Positions 27,295 through 36,977 are shown, counted from the first letter of the stretch. The stretch: DNA of 64,000 nt from Spirosoma radiotolerans (GCF_000974425.1 NZ_CP010429.1:3348001-3412000), one strand, 5' to 3'. The notes: generated by a model from the letters alone, not told the origin. Translations and numbers: made by a program.

Positions 27295-30102
27295 ATGAAA
27301 AACAACCTTACCAAAAGAGGTTTGTTGGCCGCTGCCTGGTTCGCCAGCAGCCTGACGTTCTCTTCGGCACAGGACAACAAAGCAGCCGCAGCCCTACCCG
27401 AAGGCATTACCAAAGGTGCATCTGTTGAAGGCATTACGGAGTATAATCTGAAAAATGGCCTGAAAGTCCTCCTCTTCCCTGACCCATCTAAACCCACGAT
27501 TACGGTCAATATTACCTACCTCGTTGGTTCGCGTCATGAGGGCCTCGGCGAAACAGGCATGGCTCACTTGCTGGAGCATATGGTGTTCAAAGGGTCGACC
27601 AAACACACCAACATCCCGCAGGAGCTTACCTCCCACGGCGCCCGACCAAACGGAACGACCTGGCTCGACCGCACGAATTACTTCGAAACCTTTTCGGCTA
27701 CCGACGAGAACCTGAAATGGGCCCTCGACCTCGAATCGGACCGGATGGTAAACTCGTTCATTAAAAAAGAAGACTTAGCTACCGAGTTTTCTGTGGTTCG
27801 GAACGAGTTTGAAATGGGCGAAAACTCCCCGCAGAACGTCCTGAATGAGCGCGTTGTTTCGTCGGCTTACCTATGGCATAATTACGGCAACTCGACCATC
27901 GGTAACCGGACGGATATTGAGAAAGTGCCTATCGAAAATCTGCAGGCATTTTACAAGAAATTTTACCAGCCCGACAATGCTGTCCTGGTCGTAGCCGGCA
28001 AAATTGACGAGTCCAAAACACTGGCCATGATCAACCAGTATTTCGGGGCTATTCCCCGCCCGACGCGGGTATTGCAGCCGACGTATAGCCAGGAGCCTAC
28101 CCAGGATGGGGAACGCATGGTGACGCTTCGGCGTGTGGGCGACACGAAAGTAGTGTCCGCTTTGTACCACATTATGCCCGGTTCCCACCCCGACTATCCA
28201 ACCATGGATGTGGTGATTGAACTGTTGACCAACGAGCCATCAGGCCGCTTATATAAAGCCCTGGTTGAAACCAAGAAAGCCTCGCAGCAATACGGTTATT
28301 CGTTCACCACCAAAGATCCGGGTTATGTGTATTTCGCAGCTGAAATGCTGAAAGATAAATCGCTGGACGATGCTAAAGCGGCTTTGCTGTCGACGCTGGA
28401 CTCCGTTGCGATCAAGACGCCCTCGAAAGAAGAAATTGAACGCGCCAAAGCCAAGCTGCTAAAAGATGTTGAGCTGAGCTTTAAAAGCGCCGAGCGCGTG
28501 GGCCTGGCCATGAGCGAATACATCGCAACGGGCGACTGGCGGCTGGGGTTCCTCTACCGTGACGCCCTCGAAAAAGTAGCTCCCGCCGACGTAAAGCGCG
28601 TGGCCGATTACTACTTTAAGCCCTCCAACCGCACCGTTGGTCTGTTCATTCCGGAGCAAACCCCCGACCGGGTCGACGTACCCAATGCGCCTGACATTGC
28701 GGCCCTGGTGAAAGACTACAAAGGCCGGGCATTGGTTGCCCAGGGTGAAGCCTTTGACCCATCGCCCGCCAACATCGACGGCCGTACCCGCCGTTCCGAA
28801 CAGCCGAATACCATTGAACTGGCTTTCCTGCCGAAATCGACACGGGGCAACGAAGTAAACGCCCGTATGACCCTGCGGTATGGGGATCAGAAGAGCCTGA
28901 TGAACAAGAGTGCAATTTCGGTGTTTACAGCCTCCATGCTCGACAAAGGCACCACGACCCGTAGCCGCCAGCAGATTAAAGATGAACTCGACAAACTGAA
29001 AGCGCAGGTGGGCGTCTTTGGTGGTGGTAATCAGGTGAACGTAACCATTAAAACGACTAAAGAGAACCTTCCTGCCGTTATCCGGATCGTGAGCGACATG
29101 CTGAAACACCCGGCCTTCGACGCCAACGAGTTTGAGAAACTGAAGCAGGAACAACTCGCTCAGATCGAATCACAACGTTCAGAACCTCAGTCGCTTGCTT
29201 TTACGGCGTTTCAGCGCCAAATGAACCCGTACCCGAAAGAAGACGTCCGGTACACCTCCACACCTGACGAAGACGTAGCCGATGTAAAGGCCCTGAAATT
29301 GGACGATCTGAAACAATTTCACAAGGATTTTTACGGTGCCCAAAACGCAACGCTGGCCGTTGTTGGTGATTTCGAGGAGACGCCCGTTCGGAAAGTAGTG
29401 ACGGATGAGCTGGGTACCTGGAAAGCGAAGAAGCCGTTTAGCCGCCTGGTGTCGAACTATAACGATATCAAGCCAACTCCCCAATCGCTGGAAGCTCCCG
29501 ATAAAGCCAATGCCTTCATGGTAGCCGGTGTCAACATTCCTCTGCGCGATGATGATCCCGATTATCCGGCCCTTGTTCTTGGCAACTACATGCTGGGGGG
29601 CGGCTTCCTCAATTCACGGCTGGCCGTGCGTATTCGTCAGAAAGAAGGCATCAGCTATGGTGTCGGCTCGCAGTTATCGGCCAATCCGCTCGATAAAACA
29701 GGGATGTTTATGACCTACGCCATCTACAATCCGGAAAATGCCGAACGGCTGGAAAAAGCCTTCCGCGAAGAGATGGACAAAGTGGTTAAGGAAGGATTTA
29801 CGGCGGATGAAATTAAAGCCGCCCGCTCGGGTTTACTGCAATCCCGGATGGTATCGCGGGCGCAGGACCCTTCGCTGGCGGGTACGCTTAACAATTACCT
29901 GTACCTGAACCGGACCATGAACTGGGACGCCGATTTCGAAAAGAAAATGGAAAGCCTCACACCCGAACAAGTCAATGCCGCCATGAAAAAACACATCGAC
30001 CCGTCGAAAATTTCGATCATCAAAGCCGGTGACTTTGCCAAAGCGGCCAAGAAAGCTTCTGAAAAACAACCAGCTTCGTCGGTGAGTGGCGGTAAGAACT
30101 AG
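27295..30102 (+). CDS. M16 family zinc peptidase, two-domain (pitrilysin-like), secreted
   Basis: Zinc peptidase of 935 residues with a signal peptide (1-24, ending SSAQD). The inverted zinc motif HLLEH is at residues 91-95 within GMAHLLEHMVFKGSTKH; the third ligand is expected in the NEFEMGENSP stretch about 80 residues on. The second half, from about residue 500, is an inactive M16 domain (peptidase_M16_C). Bacteroidota members of this type are periplasmic and degrade or process peptides. Single gene. Confidence 0.93.
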   Translation: MKNNLTKRGLLAAAWFASSLTFSSAQDNKAAAALPEGITKGASVEGITEYNLKNGLKVLLFPDPSKPTITVNITYLVGSRHEGLGETGMAHLLEHMVFKGSTKHTNIPQELTSHGARPNGTTWLDRTNYFETFSATDENLKWALDLESDRMVNSFIKKEDLATEFSVVRNEFEMGENSPQNVLNERVVSSAYLWHNYGNSTIGNRTDIEKVPIENLQAFYKKFYQPDNAVLVVAGKIDESKTLAMINQYFGAIPRPTRVLQPTYSQEPTQDGERMVTLRRVGDTKVVSALYHIMPGSHPDYPTMDVVIELLTNEPSGRLYKALVETKKASQQYGYSFTTKDPGYVYFAAEMLKDKSLDDAKAALLSTLDSVAIKTPSKEEIERAKAKLLKDVELSFKSAERVGLAMSEYIATGDWRLGFLYRDALEKVAPADVKRVADYYFKPSNRTVGLFIPEQTPDRVDVPNAPDIAALVKDYKGRALVAQGEAFDPSPANIDGRTRRSEQPNTIELAFLPKSTRGNEVNARMTLRYGDQKSLMNKSAISVFTASMLDKGTTTRSRQQIKDELDKLKAQVGVFGGGNQVNVTIKTTKENLPAVIRIVSDMLKHPAFDANEFEKLKQEQLAQIESQRSEPQSLAFTAFQRQMNPYPKEDVRYTSTPDEDVADVKALKLDDLKQFHKDFYGAQNATLAVVGDFEETPVRKVVTDELGTWKAKKPFSRLVSNYNDIKPTPQSLEAPDKANAFMVAGVNIPLRDDDPDYPALVLGNYMLGGGFLNSRLAVRIRQKEGISYGVGSQLSANPLDKTGMFMTYAIYNPENAERLEKAFREEMDKVVKEGFTADEIKAARSGLLQSRMVSRAQDPSLAGTLNNYLYLNRTMNWDADFEKKMESLTPEQVNAAMKKHIDPSKISIIKAGDFAKAAKKASEKQPASSVSGGKN

Positions 30103-30359
30103 GCAGAACCGCACAGCCTACACTGTTCGTGGTATTCAGCTTCGCAAAGTGGACAGGCTTTCTGCTGTAGATTGGGGATAGCCCTTTCAAAAGAGTCGAT
30201 TATCGTTTGTAAACTCTGTTCAGTGGAGGAGTCTTTGACGGGTAAAACCGCGAATGAATATTGTCAATCCAGTAAAGTTCGCGTTGCCGCGTCGGCGATC
30301 CGATTGTGTTACTACCGAAGCAGCGGCTCAGCCACAGGTAAAGTTTCGTGATTAATTAT
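30099..30359 (-). pseudogene. Possible gene remnant with zinc-ribbon-like C-terminus
   Basis: On the minus strand, the frame ending at the TAG 30099-30101 reads AFERAIPNLQQKACPLCEAE-like text with CPLC and CRLC pairs at the C-terminus. It opens after a stop and has no ATG. Upstream, a second frame reads protein-like sequence (RQRELYWIDNIHSRFYP) to a TAA. Together they may be one gene split by a frameshift. Family not recognised. Could also be chance. Confidence 0.25.
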
Positions 30360-30388
30360 TAATTGAAATGGAAGCAGAATAAATGAAA

Positions 30389-30434
30389 AGCGCCACAGTT
30401 AATCTGGTGATTTGACCAGATTAACTGTGGCGCT
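30389..30434. repeat. Perfect 20-bp hairpin in intergenic region
   Basis: Arms 30389-30408 and 30415-30434 are exact complements with a 6-base loop. No strong T-run follows on either strand (ATAATAAGCG to the right, TTTTCATTT on the left reading minus strand). May serve as terminator for the minus-strand oxidoreductase gene that ends at 30524. The rest of the 421-base gap (30103-30523) holds only the possible remnant above. Confidence 0.65.
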
Positions 30435-30523
30435 ATAATAAGCGTAGTAACGTGTACGATTATTTTTAGGTTAGGTACGGCACACGTAGCATTCTTACCT
30501 TAATCTGTTTGAAATGAATGGTG

Positions 30524-31468
30524 CTAGTTTACTTCGATAGCTACTTTACCAACATACCCGCCTTTCTCAGCGTACGCATACGCTTCTTTACTTTGTGCAA
30601 ACGGGAATACCTTACTTACTTCGATTTCCAACCCGTTGTCGATAGCCTTCACTAAACGATCGATCGTCTCTTTATCCGGTGTGCTCAGCAATACAATTTG
30701 CTTTTTGCTTCTGAACAAATTTTTGATGGGCGTTGTCAGAATGTCAACCGGGCTGGGGATCGGATTAATAAATACGGACTTAGCTTTCATGATCTTCCGG
30801 GCGTTTTCATACCCCATTTTTCCGGAAAGATCCACTATCGCGTCATACGTATCGCCTTTAGTAAGTACATTTTCCTTGCTATAATCGACTACCGAATCCG
30901 CTCCCCATTGTTTGACAAAGCTTAGGGCATGAGTGTCCGCCACTGCCGTTATGTTTACCCCGTCAAGTCTTAATAGCTGCAGTAAAAACATGCCAAAACC
31001 GCCAGCGGCTCCATTGATTAAAACCCTGGACTGGGCCGTGGTTTTACCTATCTTTTGCAAAGCCATCAACGCAGCAGCCCCCACGGTAGGAATAGACGCA
31101 GCCTGAACGAAATTGATAGCAGCCGGTTTTTTCCAAACCAGGGTAGACGGCACAGCCGCGTATTCGCCCAGTACGCCTTCCTTCATGTTGTTTTTCACCG
31201 TGCCAAAAACCTCATCTCCTTTTTTGACGTTGGTGACTGATGCACCGACTGCGTCAATAATACCAGCAAAATCAGTTCCGGTGTGTTTAGGAAATTTCGA
31301 GCCGGACATGAGTTTCATCTCTCCCTTTCTAAGTTTCCAATCCAACGGATTAATTGAAACTGCTTTTATTTTTACCAACACCTGGTCTGCCTGGATCGTA
31401 GGCATCGGTTCATCTATGGTTTGCAATACAGCGGTGCCGCCAAACTCCTGATAAGCGATCGTTTTCAT
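30524..31468 (-). CDS. NADP-dependent oxidoreductase, quinone reductase-like MDR
   Basis: Medium-chain dehydrogenase/reductase of 314 residues without the zinc ligands, so of quinone oxidoreductase type. N-terminal GroES-like half: INPLDWKLRKGEMKL and HTGTDFAGIIDAVG. The nucleotide-binding AAGGFGMFLLQLL follows. Predicted cytoplasmic NAD(P)H-dependent enone or quinone reductase. It lies 53 bases downstream of an AraC gene on the same strand, another oxidoreductase-AraC pair. Confidence 0.9.
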   Translation of the reverse strand: MKTIAYQEFGGTAVLQTIDEPMPTIQADQVLVKIKAVSINPLDWKLRKGEMKLMSGSKFPKHTGTDFAGIIDAVGASVTNVKKGDEVFGTVKNNMKEGVLGEYAAVPSTLVWKKPAAINFVQAASIPTVGAAALMALQKIGKTTAQSRVLINGAAGGFGMFLLQLLRLDGVNITAVADTHALSFVKQWGADSVVDYSKENVLTKGDTYDAIVDLSGKMGYENARKIMKAKSVFINPIPSPVDILTTPIKNLFRSKKQIVLLSTPDKETIDRLVKAIDNGLEIEVSKVFPFAQSKEAYAYAEKGGYVGKVAIEVN

Positions 31469-31521
31469 GTTCTGTTCTGTTTAGTCTGAACGATTACATG
31501 ACAAAGGTGGGCGGATACAGG

Positions 31522-32259
31522 CTAATAGACTTGTATCAGATCACTATTGTGCTTCAAAGCGATGGGTGGCATGCCAAACATTTCATGCATATACTTATTA
31601 AATTGGGGTAAATCATAAAATCCAGTGTCGTAGGCAATATCGGTTAGCCCCCTATCCTTTTCTGAAAGGGTGATGTAAATAGCCTGACGTAACCTGGTCC
31701 ACAACAAATATTTGGATAAGCTACTGCCAGTCTGCTCTTTAAATAAGGATGCTAATCGGGAGGGAGAGAGAAAAACCAGATCCGTAAACGTCTGTGGCGA
31801 GATATCCCGTTCGAAGTAATTAGTCCGGATGTAATCAACCATTTTGGTTACCCGTTCATCGTAAGATGTAGTCGCTACTTTTGACAGCAGGGCGTTGATA
31901 ATGGTGCTGATTTCAAATGAATTGGTTTCGAGTTGAAAAAACTGGCGTACCTCCGCCCTCGAATTAAACACAACGTAGCCCCGGTCGCCCTCAAAGCAGT
32001 TTGAAAGCTCCAAACCCACGCTGGAATAAGGTTCTATATTTAAAACGTTCAGCGTTCCATTTTCAGCGACGCACAGATGGGTGACCTGGGGTTTGATCAG
32101 GAAGCCATTGATCGCCTTATGGAACTGCCCATCAATGGTAGAATCAAATGGCTCGTCGTTGGACAGTACAATCTGATAGGCTGAATGCTGATGAATCGCT
32201 ACTGTAAGATTGCGGGCGGTCAGCGCCAGAATAAATGGATTACCTGGTAGTTTTTTCAT
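31522..32259 (-). CDS. AraC family transcriptional regulator
   Basis: Regulator of 245 residues. The N-terminal domain is a short cupin-like sensor. The C-terminal ~105 residues carry the AraC DNA-binding domain, with TDLVFLSPSRLASLFKEQ as first helix-turn-helix and DIAYDTGFYDLPQFNKYM as second. Upstream of the MDR oxidoreductase on the same strand; likely co-transcribed with it and its controller. Confidence 0.9.
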   Translation of the reverse strand: MKKLPGNPFILALTARNLTVAIHQHSAYQIVLSNDEPFDSTIDGQFHKAINGFLIKPQVTHLCVAENGTLNVLNIEPYSSVGLELSNCFEGDRGYVVFNSRAEVRQFFQLETNSFEISTIINALLSKVATTSYDERVTKMVDYIRTNYFERDISPQTFTDLVFLSPSRLASLFKEQTGSSLSKYLLWTRLRQAIYITLSEKDRGLTDIAYDTGFYDLPQFNKYMHEMFGMPPIALKHNSDLIQVY

Positions 32260-32396
32260 GTGATTTTACTCCCAAAAAAGCAGTTTAAAACTGATTGTAG
32301 GCATGACGAAAGCCTGCTTGGTGCAGGCTGGCAGGGTCCCTGCAATTGCTTCTCCCGTCCTTCTGGCCCAATTATAGACGGGATTAAATAATAAAC

Positions 32397-32435
32397 CGGC
32401 GCTGGAAACCAGATTAACCTGATTTTCCAACGCCG
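32397..32435 (-). terminator. Probable terminator of the large outer-membrane gene
   Basis: CGGCGCTGGAAA pairs with TTTCCAACGCCG with one mismatch, around an imperfectly paired 14-base loop. It lies 27 bases past the stop codon of the minus-strand gene that ends at 32462; on that strand, the stem is followed by TTTATTATTT. Confidence 0.65.
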
Positions 32436-32461
32436 ATTTGTATCGACCAGCTTAATTGACT

Positions 32462-35110
32462 TTAGCGAGGTCGGCGAGCGCCACCACCCGTCGGTGCTGG
32501 CTGTTGTGGCTGATCGCCACCGCCTTCGCCACCTTTCACGTCGTCGTTGTTAACCGATTTCTTCTGACGCTGTGGGGCATCGAAACTGAGCTTACCCAGT
32601 TTATAGCTAAAGTTGACCCGTACGCCCGCATTGTACAGGTTTGTGGTACTGCTCTGCGCAAAAATAGGCGACGACGATTCCGACTTAATAGTGAACGGAT
32701 GGCTGAAGAAGTTTTCGGCCGCAATGCCGAAGCTACCCCGTTTGTCTTTCAGATCTTTCTTGAGACCAATGCTGTAGAAAGCAAACCCGCCCTGGTAGCC
32801 CTGTAGCTGAATTTGCTTACCCCGAATGAAGCCAAAGCCCTGAACACCCCAACCGTTTTTCAGTGTTAAGTTGGTGAAGAAACGGCCTGTCGTCACCCAT
32901 CCCGAATTAGTTGCATTATACACCGAGCCCGCATTGTTGTTGGTCAGGTAGGAATAATATAGATCGAAGCCCCCGCCAATCTGCCACTTCGAGAAGAAGG
33001 TGGCGTTACCAAAAACGTTTGTTCCGTACGCCGATTCGCGACCAATGTTCAGGTAGGTCGTTTGGATCGCCTGCGCCAGCGTCGGGTTGGTCACTTGTCC
33101 GGCACCGGTCGTAATCGTATCACGAACGCTGGTGATGGAGTTGTTCGTTTGTCGGGCAAATAAGGCCACGTTCAGGTAAACGCTCTTGATGTAAGCGCTC
33201 GTACTAAACTCAAGGTTATCTGTTAACTCGGGCGACAGCAAGGGGTTCCCTTTTGTAATATTGGTTGGGTTCGAGGTGTTCACGTTCGGGTTCAGGAATT
33301 GAATTCCCGGCCGTTGCAGTCGACGGTTGTACGCCAGCTTGATCGTCTTCCCGCCTTTCAACGACTTCGAAATATTGATACTAGGCACCAGATTGCTGTA
33401 ACTTGGAATACCCAGATCCTGACCAGCAGCTCCCCCCTGCTCACCCGGCTGATTCTGGCTGTAGTTTGCGTTGATCACCGTGTGTTCGTAACGCGTGCCC
33501 GCCTTTATGGTGTACTTGTTCTTGGTGGTCAGGGTATACGATACATAACCGGCACCGATGCTCTGGTCATAGTTCAGTGTATTGCCGGGACGTGTCGGAT
33601 CGGTTATCAATTCGCCTGTTCCGCTGCCCAGCCGGTAGCTGAAGGCGCTTTGGACCTGCCGAAATATGCCTTTGCCCCCAAATTCGAGCAGTTGATTCTT
33701 GCCAATCGGTGTCTGGTAATCGCCCTGAATCGTCGATTCCTGGTTAAAGCTGTTATTAAGATTCTGCTGACGGGCCGTAATGGTCGAAAAATCAGTCGTA
33801 TTCAGAATATCGGCCGTGAAATCGTTGTTACGATTGTTACGGCTAAACTGCGCCGACACACTTAGCTCCTGCTGTGGTTTGGCAAAAGTGCGGGTATAAT
33901 CGATGTTTGCATCGACCGTTCCAGACAGATCTTTGGTCAGCACATTCCGGTCCGACACGATGGGAAAATAGGAGCTTGGCGAGAGCGTGCGGGTGAAGAA
34001 GTTGTCCTGATTCTGGTAGTTATTCCGGGCGCCATACCGCAGGCTGGCCGTAATCGAGCTGGTCTTGCTGATGTCATAATCCCAACCGAGGGTATACTGC
34101 CCAAAGAGGCTGTGGTTGCGGGTATCCGCCGTTTGGTCGGTAGTGGTCGTTCCGGTGCTGCCAAATGTTTTTTGTGTATTGGCAAAATTTCCGATTACGT
34201 TGTAGTTGGCCCGTCCGAAACCACTCAGGCTAAAGCCCATTTTACCCGTCCGCAGGTTCCCGTTCAGCCCCAGATTACTTCCCCGGTTACCTACTCCCGA
34301 ATCGATGTTCAGCGTAAAGCCCTGCAGGGTCGTTTTCTTGGTGATGATGTTAATAATCCCCGCCGACCCTTCAGCGTCGTATTTTGCCGATGGGCTGGTA
34401 ATAACCTCAACGGTTTTGATCATGTCGGCCGGGATCTGCTTCAACGCGTCGGCAACGCTGCTGGCCACAATGGTGGAAGGTTTGTTGTTGATCAACACCC
34501 GCACGTTGCTGCTGCCTCTCAGGCTAACGTTACCATCCAGGTCGACGGACAACAGCGGCACTTTACGCATGACATCGGTTGCGTCGCCCCCTTTGGCCGT
34601 AATGTCTTTGTCAGCGTTATAGACTAAGCGATCCACTTTTTCCTCGACTAACGAAGCCTGTCCAACCACTTCAACCTCTTTCAGTGTACGAACATCAGCG
34701 CCCAGTTTGATATTCCCCAGATTAATATCCCCTTTGCGATCGAGTTTAAGGCTTGAGATGGTTTTGTTGCGATACCCGACAAACGAGATGAGGAGTTGAA
34801 AGTCGCCCTGTGGCAATTTGGTGAGGGTGAACTTACCCTTGTCATCCGCCACCGTTCCGTCGATTGGCTTTTTCGTTTCGGCGTTAATCAGGGCAATACT
34901 GGCAAATTCAACGGGCTTACCCGTTGTCGAATCTGTCACCACACCGGTAAGCTTTGCGTTGCCACGAGGTGATGTATCGCTCGACGTGCCGGGGATGACG
35001 GCCGCCGGTTGCTGGGCGCCACCCGGCATCGTTGGAAACTGCGCCCGAACGATAGTTGGGGCCGTTAACAAAGCAGTGACAACACATACAGAAAGTACTA
35101 TTTTCTTCAT
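32462..35110 (-). CDS. TonB-receptor-like outer-membrane beta-barrel protein
   Basis: Outer-membrane protein of 882 residues. Signal peptide 1-23. Residues 50-140 are a CarboxypepD_reg-like domain (LTGVVTDSTTGKPVEFASI, FQLLISFVGYRNKTISSLK). A plug-like region follows: ATDVMRKVPLLSVDLDGNV, LRGSSNVRVLINNKPS, then a long beta-barrel from about residue 290 matching the OMP_b-brl_3 type. The TonB box is not clear. It ends in a Gly/Gln/Pro-rich tail (GGEGGGDQPQQPAPTGGG) instead of a terminal Phe. Probably imports a large substrate, or is a regulatory receptor. Single gene. Confidence 0.88.
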   Translation of the reverse strand: MKKIVLSVCVVTALLTAPTIVRAQFPTMPGGAQQPAAVIPGTSSDTSPRGNAKLTGVVTDSTTGKPVEFASIALINAETKKPIDGTVADDKGKFTLTKLPQGDFQLLISFVGYRNKTISSLKLDRKGDINLGNIKLGADVRTLKEVEVVGQASLVEEKVDRLVYNADKDITAKGGDATDVMRKVPLLSVDLDGNVSLRGSSNVRVLINNKPSTIVASSVADALKQIPADMIKTVEVITSPSAKYDAEGSAGIINIITKKTTLQGFTLNIDSGVGNRGSNLGLNGNLRTGKMGFSLSGFGRANYNVIGNFANTQKTFGSTGTTTTDQTADTRNHSLFGQYTLGWDYDISKTSSITASLRYGARNNYQNQDNFFTRTLSPSSYFPIVSDRNVLTKDLSGTVDANIDYTRTFAKPQQELSVSAQFSRNNRNNDFTADILNTTDFSTITARQQNLNNSFNQESTIQGDYQTPIGKNQLLEFGGKGIFRQVQSAFSYRLGSGTGELITDPTRPGNTLNYDQSIGAGYVSYTLTTKNKYTIKAGTRYEHTVINANYSQNQPGEQGGAAGQDLGIPSYSNLVPSINISKSLKGGKTIKLAYNRRLQRPGIQFLNPNVNTSNPTNITKGNPLLSPELTDNLEFSTSAYIKSVYLNVALFARQTNNSITSVRDTITTGAGQVTNPTLAQAIQTTYLNIGRESAYGTNVFGNATFFSKWQIGGGFDLYYSYLTNNNAGSVYNATNSGWVTTGRFFTNLTLKNGWGVQGFGFIRGKQIQLQGYQGGFAFYSIGLKKDLKDKRGSFGIAAENFFSHPFTIKSESSSPIFAQSSTTNLYNAGVRVNFSYKLGKLSFDAPQRQKKSVNNDDVKGGEGGGDQPQQPAPTGGGARRPR

Positions 35111-35267
35111 AGTCAGGTTATAATCAGCAATAAAGGTATTTTGCCTTGTAAGAACCCTTTAATGGGTTTACAAAGACAACTTAGTTGACCAAAAATCGGC
35201 ACAAATTTCCTGATAAAATCTTATTCTACACAAACGGACGGCCATATGGACAGGCGGGTCAGGTTAC

Positions 35268-36011
35268 TTAGCTAAATAATTGAGTACTATTGCTTAGTTC
35301 TGGGTAATTGGCTGGTGCCAGGACCTCTGGTACATCACTTGGCTCCGTTCGGGAGGTAATGCGCTTGCTGATGCTGTAGCTGTGCATTCTGCTCGCGGGG
35401 TATTGATGGGCAAGCAACGCCAGGGCTTCTTTTTCCGTCAGATCATCGTGTAGCCAGGCTTGTTCAGCATCGGGCGTCAACACGCAAGGCATTCGTTTTT
35501 TTGTGTTATGAATTGCAGCGAGTAGCGGATTGGCTTCGGTGGTCAGCAACGTGTAGGTTGGTATTAACTCACCCGTTTCGGGATCTGGCCATTCGTCCCA
35601 CAAACCGGCAATGGATGCGATTTTTTGATCGCTGGTACTGATGTAAAAGGGATACTTTTTGCTCTTCTCCGTGTACCATTCGAAAAAGCCCGTTACCGGA
35701 ATCAGACACCGTCTGCCGGCCTGAGCGGCCGGGCGGAAAGATGGCTTTTCGTAAATCGTTTCGGAGCGGGCATTGATCGTTTTAGTACGAATTTCCTCGG
35801 CGGCATCCTGACTTCGGGTCCAGTTTGGAATAAGCCCCCAACGAATAAGCTGTAGTTTGCCCGGCTCCTGTCTGGTTACGATGGGCCAGGCTGGTAAATT
35901 ATACGCATTGGCGTGGTAGATCGGTTGAAAACCAGCGGAAGGCGGCAACGCAGCCTGATAACGATCCTCCAACTCGGAGGCACTGGCATTGAGTGACTTA
36001 TGGAAACACAT
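35268..36011 (-). CDS. yedK: SOS response-associated peptidase (SRAP/YedK)
   Basis: Cytoplasmic protein of 247 residues of the SRAP (HMCES/YedK) family, which form DNA-protein crosslinks at abasic sites in single-stranded DNA. Cys2 directly follows the initiator Met (MCFHKS); it is the crosslinking residue. TINARSETIYEKPSF supplies the conserved Asn and Glu, CLIPVTGFFEWY follows, and HNTKKRMP holds the active-site His. The start is fixed by the requirement for Cys2. The region upstream (36012-36211) has no further gene. Confidence 0.95.
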   Translation of the reverse strand: MCFHKSLNASASELEDRYQAALPPSAGFQPIYHANAYNLPAWPIVTRQEPGKLQLIRWGLIPNWTRSQDAAEEIRTKTINARSETIYEKPSFRPAAQAGRRCLIPVTGFFEWYTEKSKKYPFYISTSDQKIASIAGLWDEWPDPETGELIPTYTLLTTEANPLLAAIHNTKKRMPCVLTPDAEQAWLHDDLTEKEALALLAHQYPASRMHSYSISKRITSRTEPSDVPEVLAPANYPELSNSTQLFS

Positions 36012-36211
36012 ACAAGAAATAAACGCGTCGGTTGACGGCCTGTTGATACATTGAATAAACCAGCAAACACCCTTGCCGGTTATTCAATTTTATGGATTAA
36101 GTCAAATTTTGTGGCATCTCCGAGTCAGCCACTTTGGCAGACCCGAACAATTGACGACCACGATTCGTTTATCAGCCTTACCAACGCTCTTCTTTACCTA
36201 TTCCTTTACAA

Positions 36212-36850
36212 ATGCCTGCCCCCGAAACCTCCAATTACCCCGGCCTTTCGCTTACCTTGCCTACTCTTGAACAAAAAAGCTGGCAACAACTTGTAACCGT
36301 ACTCGACAACAGCTCAGGCGAGACGACCGCTCCCGGCTTCAAAACAATGACTGTTGCCTCCCGCACCGCCACCGGCGCCGATGCCCGAACGGTGGTGCTC
36401 CGAAAAGTGGACGCCGATCGAAAGTATGTCTGGTTTCATACCGACGTACGAGCAGCCAAAGTGATGCAATTTGAAGCCTTCCCCGACTGCACCTTATTAT
36501 TTTGGGATGAAAAATCGCAGGTGCAACTCCGGCTGACGGTCGAAACCCGTCTTCACACAGATGACTATGTGGCCGATGAACATTGGCAAACCATAGGCGC
36601 TGGCAATCGAAAAAACTACCTGTCGGAGTACCGACCCGGTAGCGAGCAACCCGCTCCTTACCCCGGCTTTCCTGCTCATTTGGGCGCTGGCTTGCCATCA
36701 GCTGAAGAAAGCGAAGCTGGGCGTGCCAATTTTGCGGTCATTGAATGCCGGGTACTGGCAATGGATTACCTGCAACTTAATCGGAGCGGACAGGTGAGAG
36801 CGCTGTTTCAATACGAACCCGAATCAAAAATGGTGTGGCTGGCTCCGTAG
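36212..36850 (+). CDS. Pyridoxamine 5'-phosphate oxidase family protein
   Basis: Flavin-binding split-barrel protein of 212 residues. It shows TMTVASRTATGADARTVVLRK, then VWFHTDVRAAKVMQFEAFPDC and LLFWDEKSQVQLRL, typical of the PNPOx-like FMN family. It lacks the C-terminal signature of genuine pyridoxamine phosphate oxidase, so the exact substrate is unknown. It is followed by a strong hairpin at 36931. Confidence 0.85.
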   Translation: MPAPETSNYPGLSLTLPTLEQKSWQQLVTVLDNSSGETTAPGFKTMTVASRTATGADARTVVLRKVDADRKYVWFHTDVRAAKVMQFEAFPDCTLLFWDEKSQVQLRLTVETRLHTDDYVADEHWQTIGAGNRKNYLSEYRPGSEQPAPYPGFPAHLGAGLPSAEESEAGRANFAVIECRVLAMDYLQLNRSGQVRALFQYEPESKMVWLAP

Positions 36851-36930
36851 GCGCTACAACAGGAAGCAATCCGGTGAATCGGTATTGGGTTTGCCTATGC
36901 CTGAAGGAAATAAATAGTATGCTCAGAATC

Positions 36931-36976
36931 AAACAGCGTCATGTGTCGTAAATATAACGACACATGACGCTGTTTT
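36931..36976. terminator. Perfect 19-bp hairpin abutting the antitoxin start
   Basis: AAACAGCGTCATGTGTCGT (36931-36949) and its exact complement (36957-36975) around a 7-base loop, with a T-run (TGTTTTT) at the right end. It fits a terminator for the flavin-enzyme gene. Yet the ATG of the next reading frame lies at 36978, two bases after the stem, so an operator or translation control role for the toxin-antitoxin module is also possible. Confidence 0.75.
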
Positions 36977-36977
36977 T

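Noticed and set aside
28459-29154. 231-residue minus-strand frame opposite the M16 peptidase
   Set aside because: Antisense to the M16 second half and has no family resemblance.
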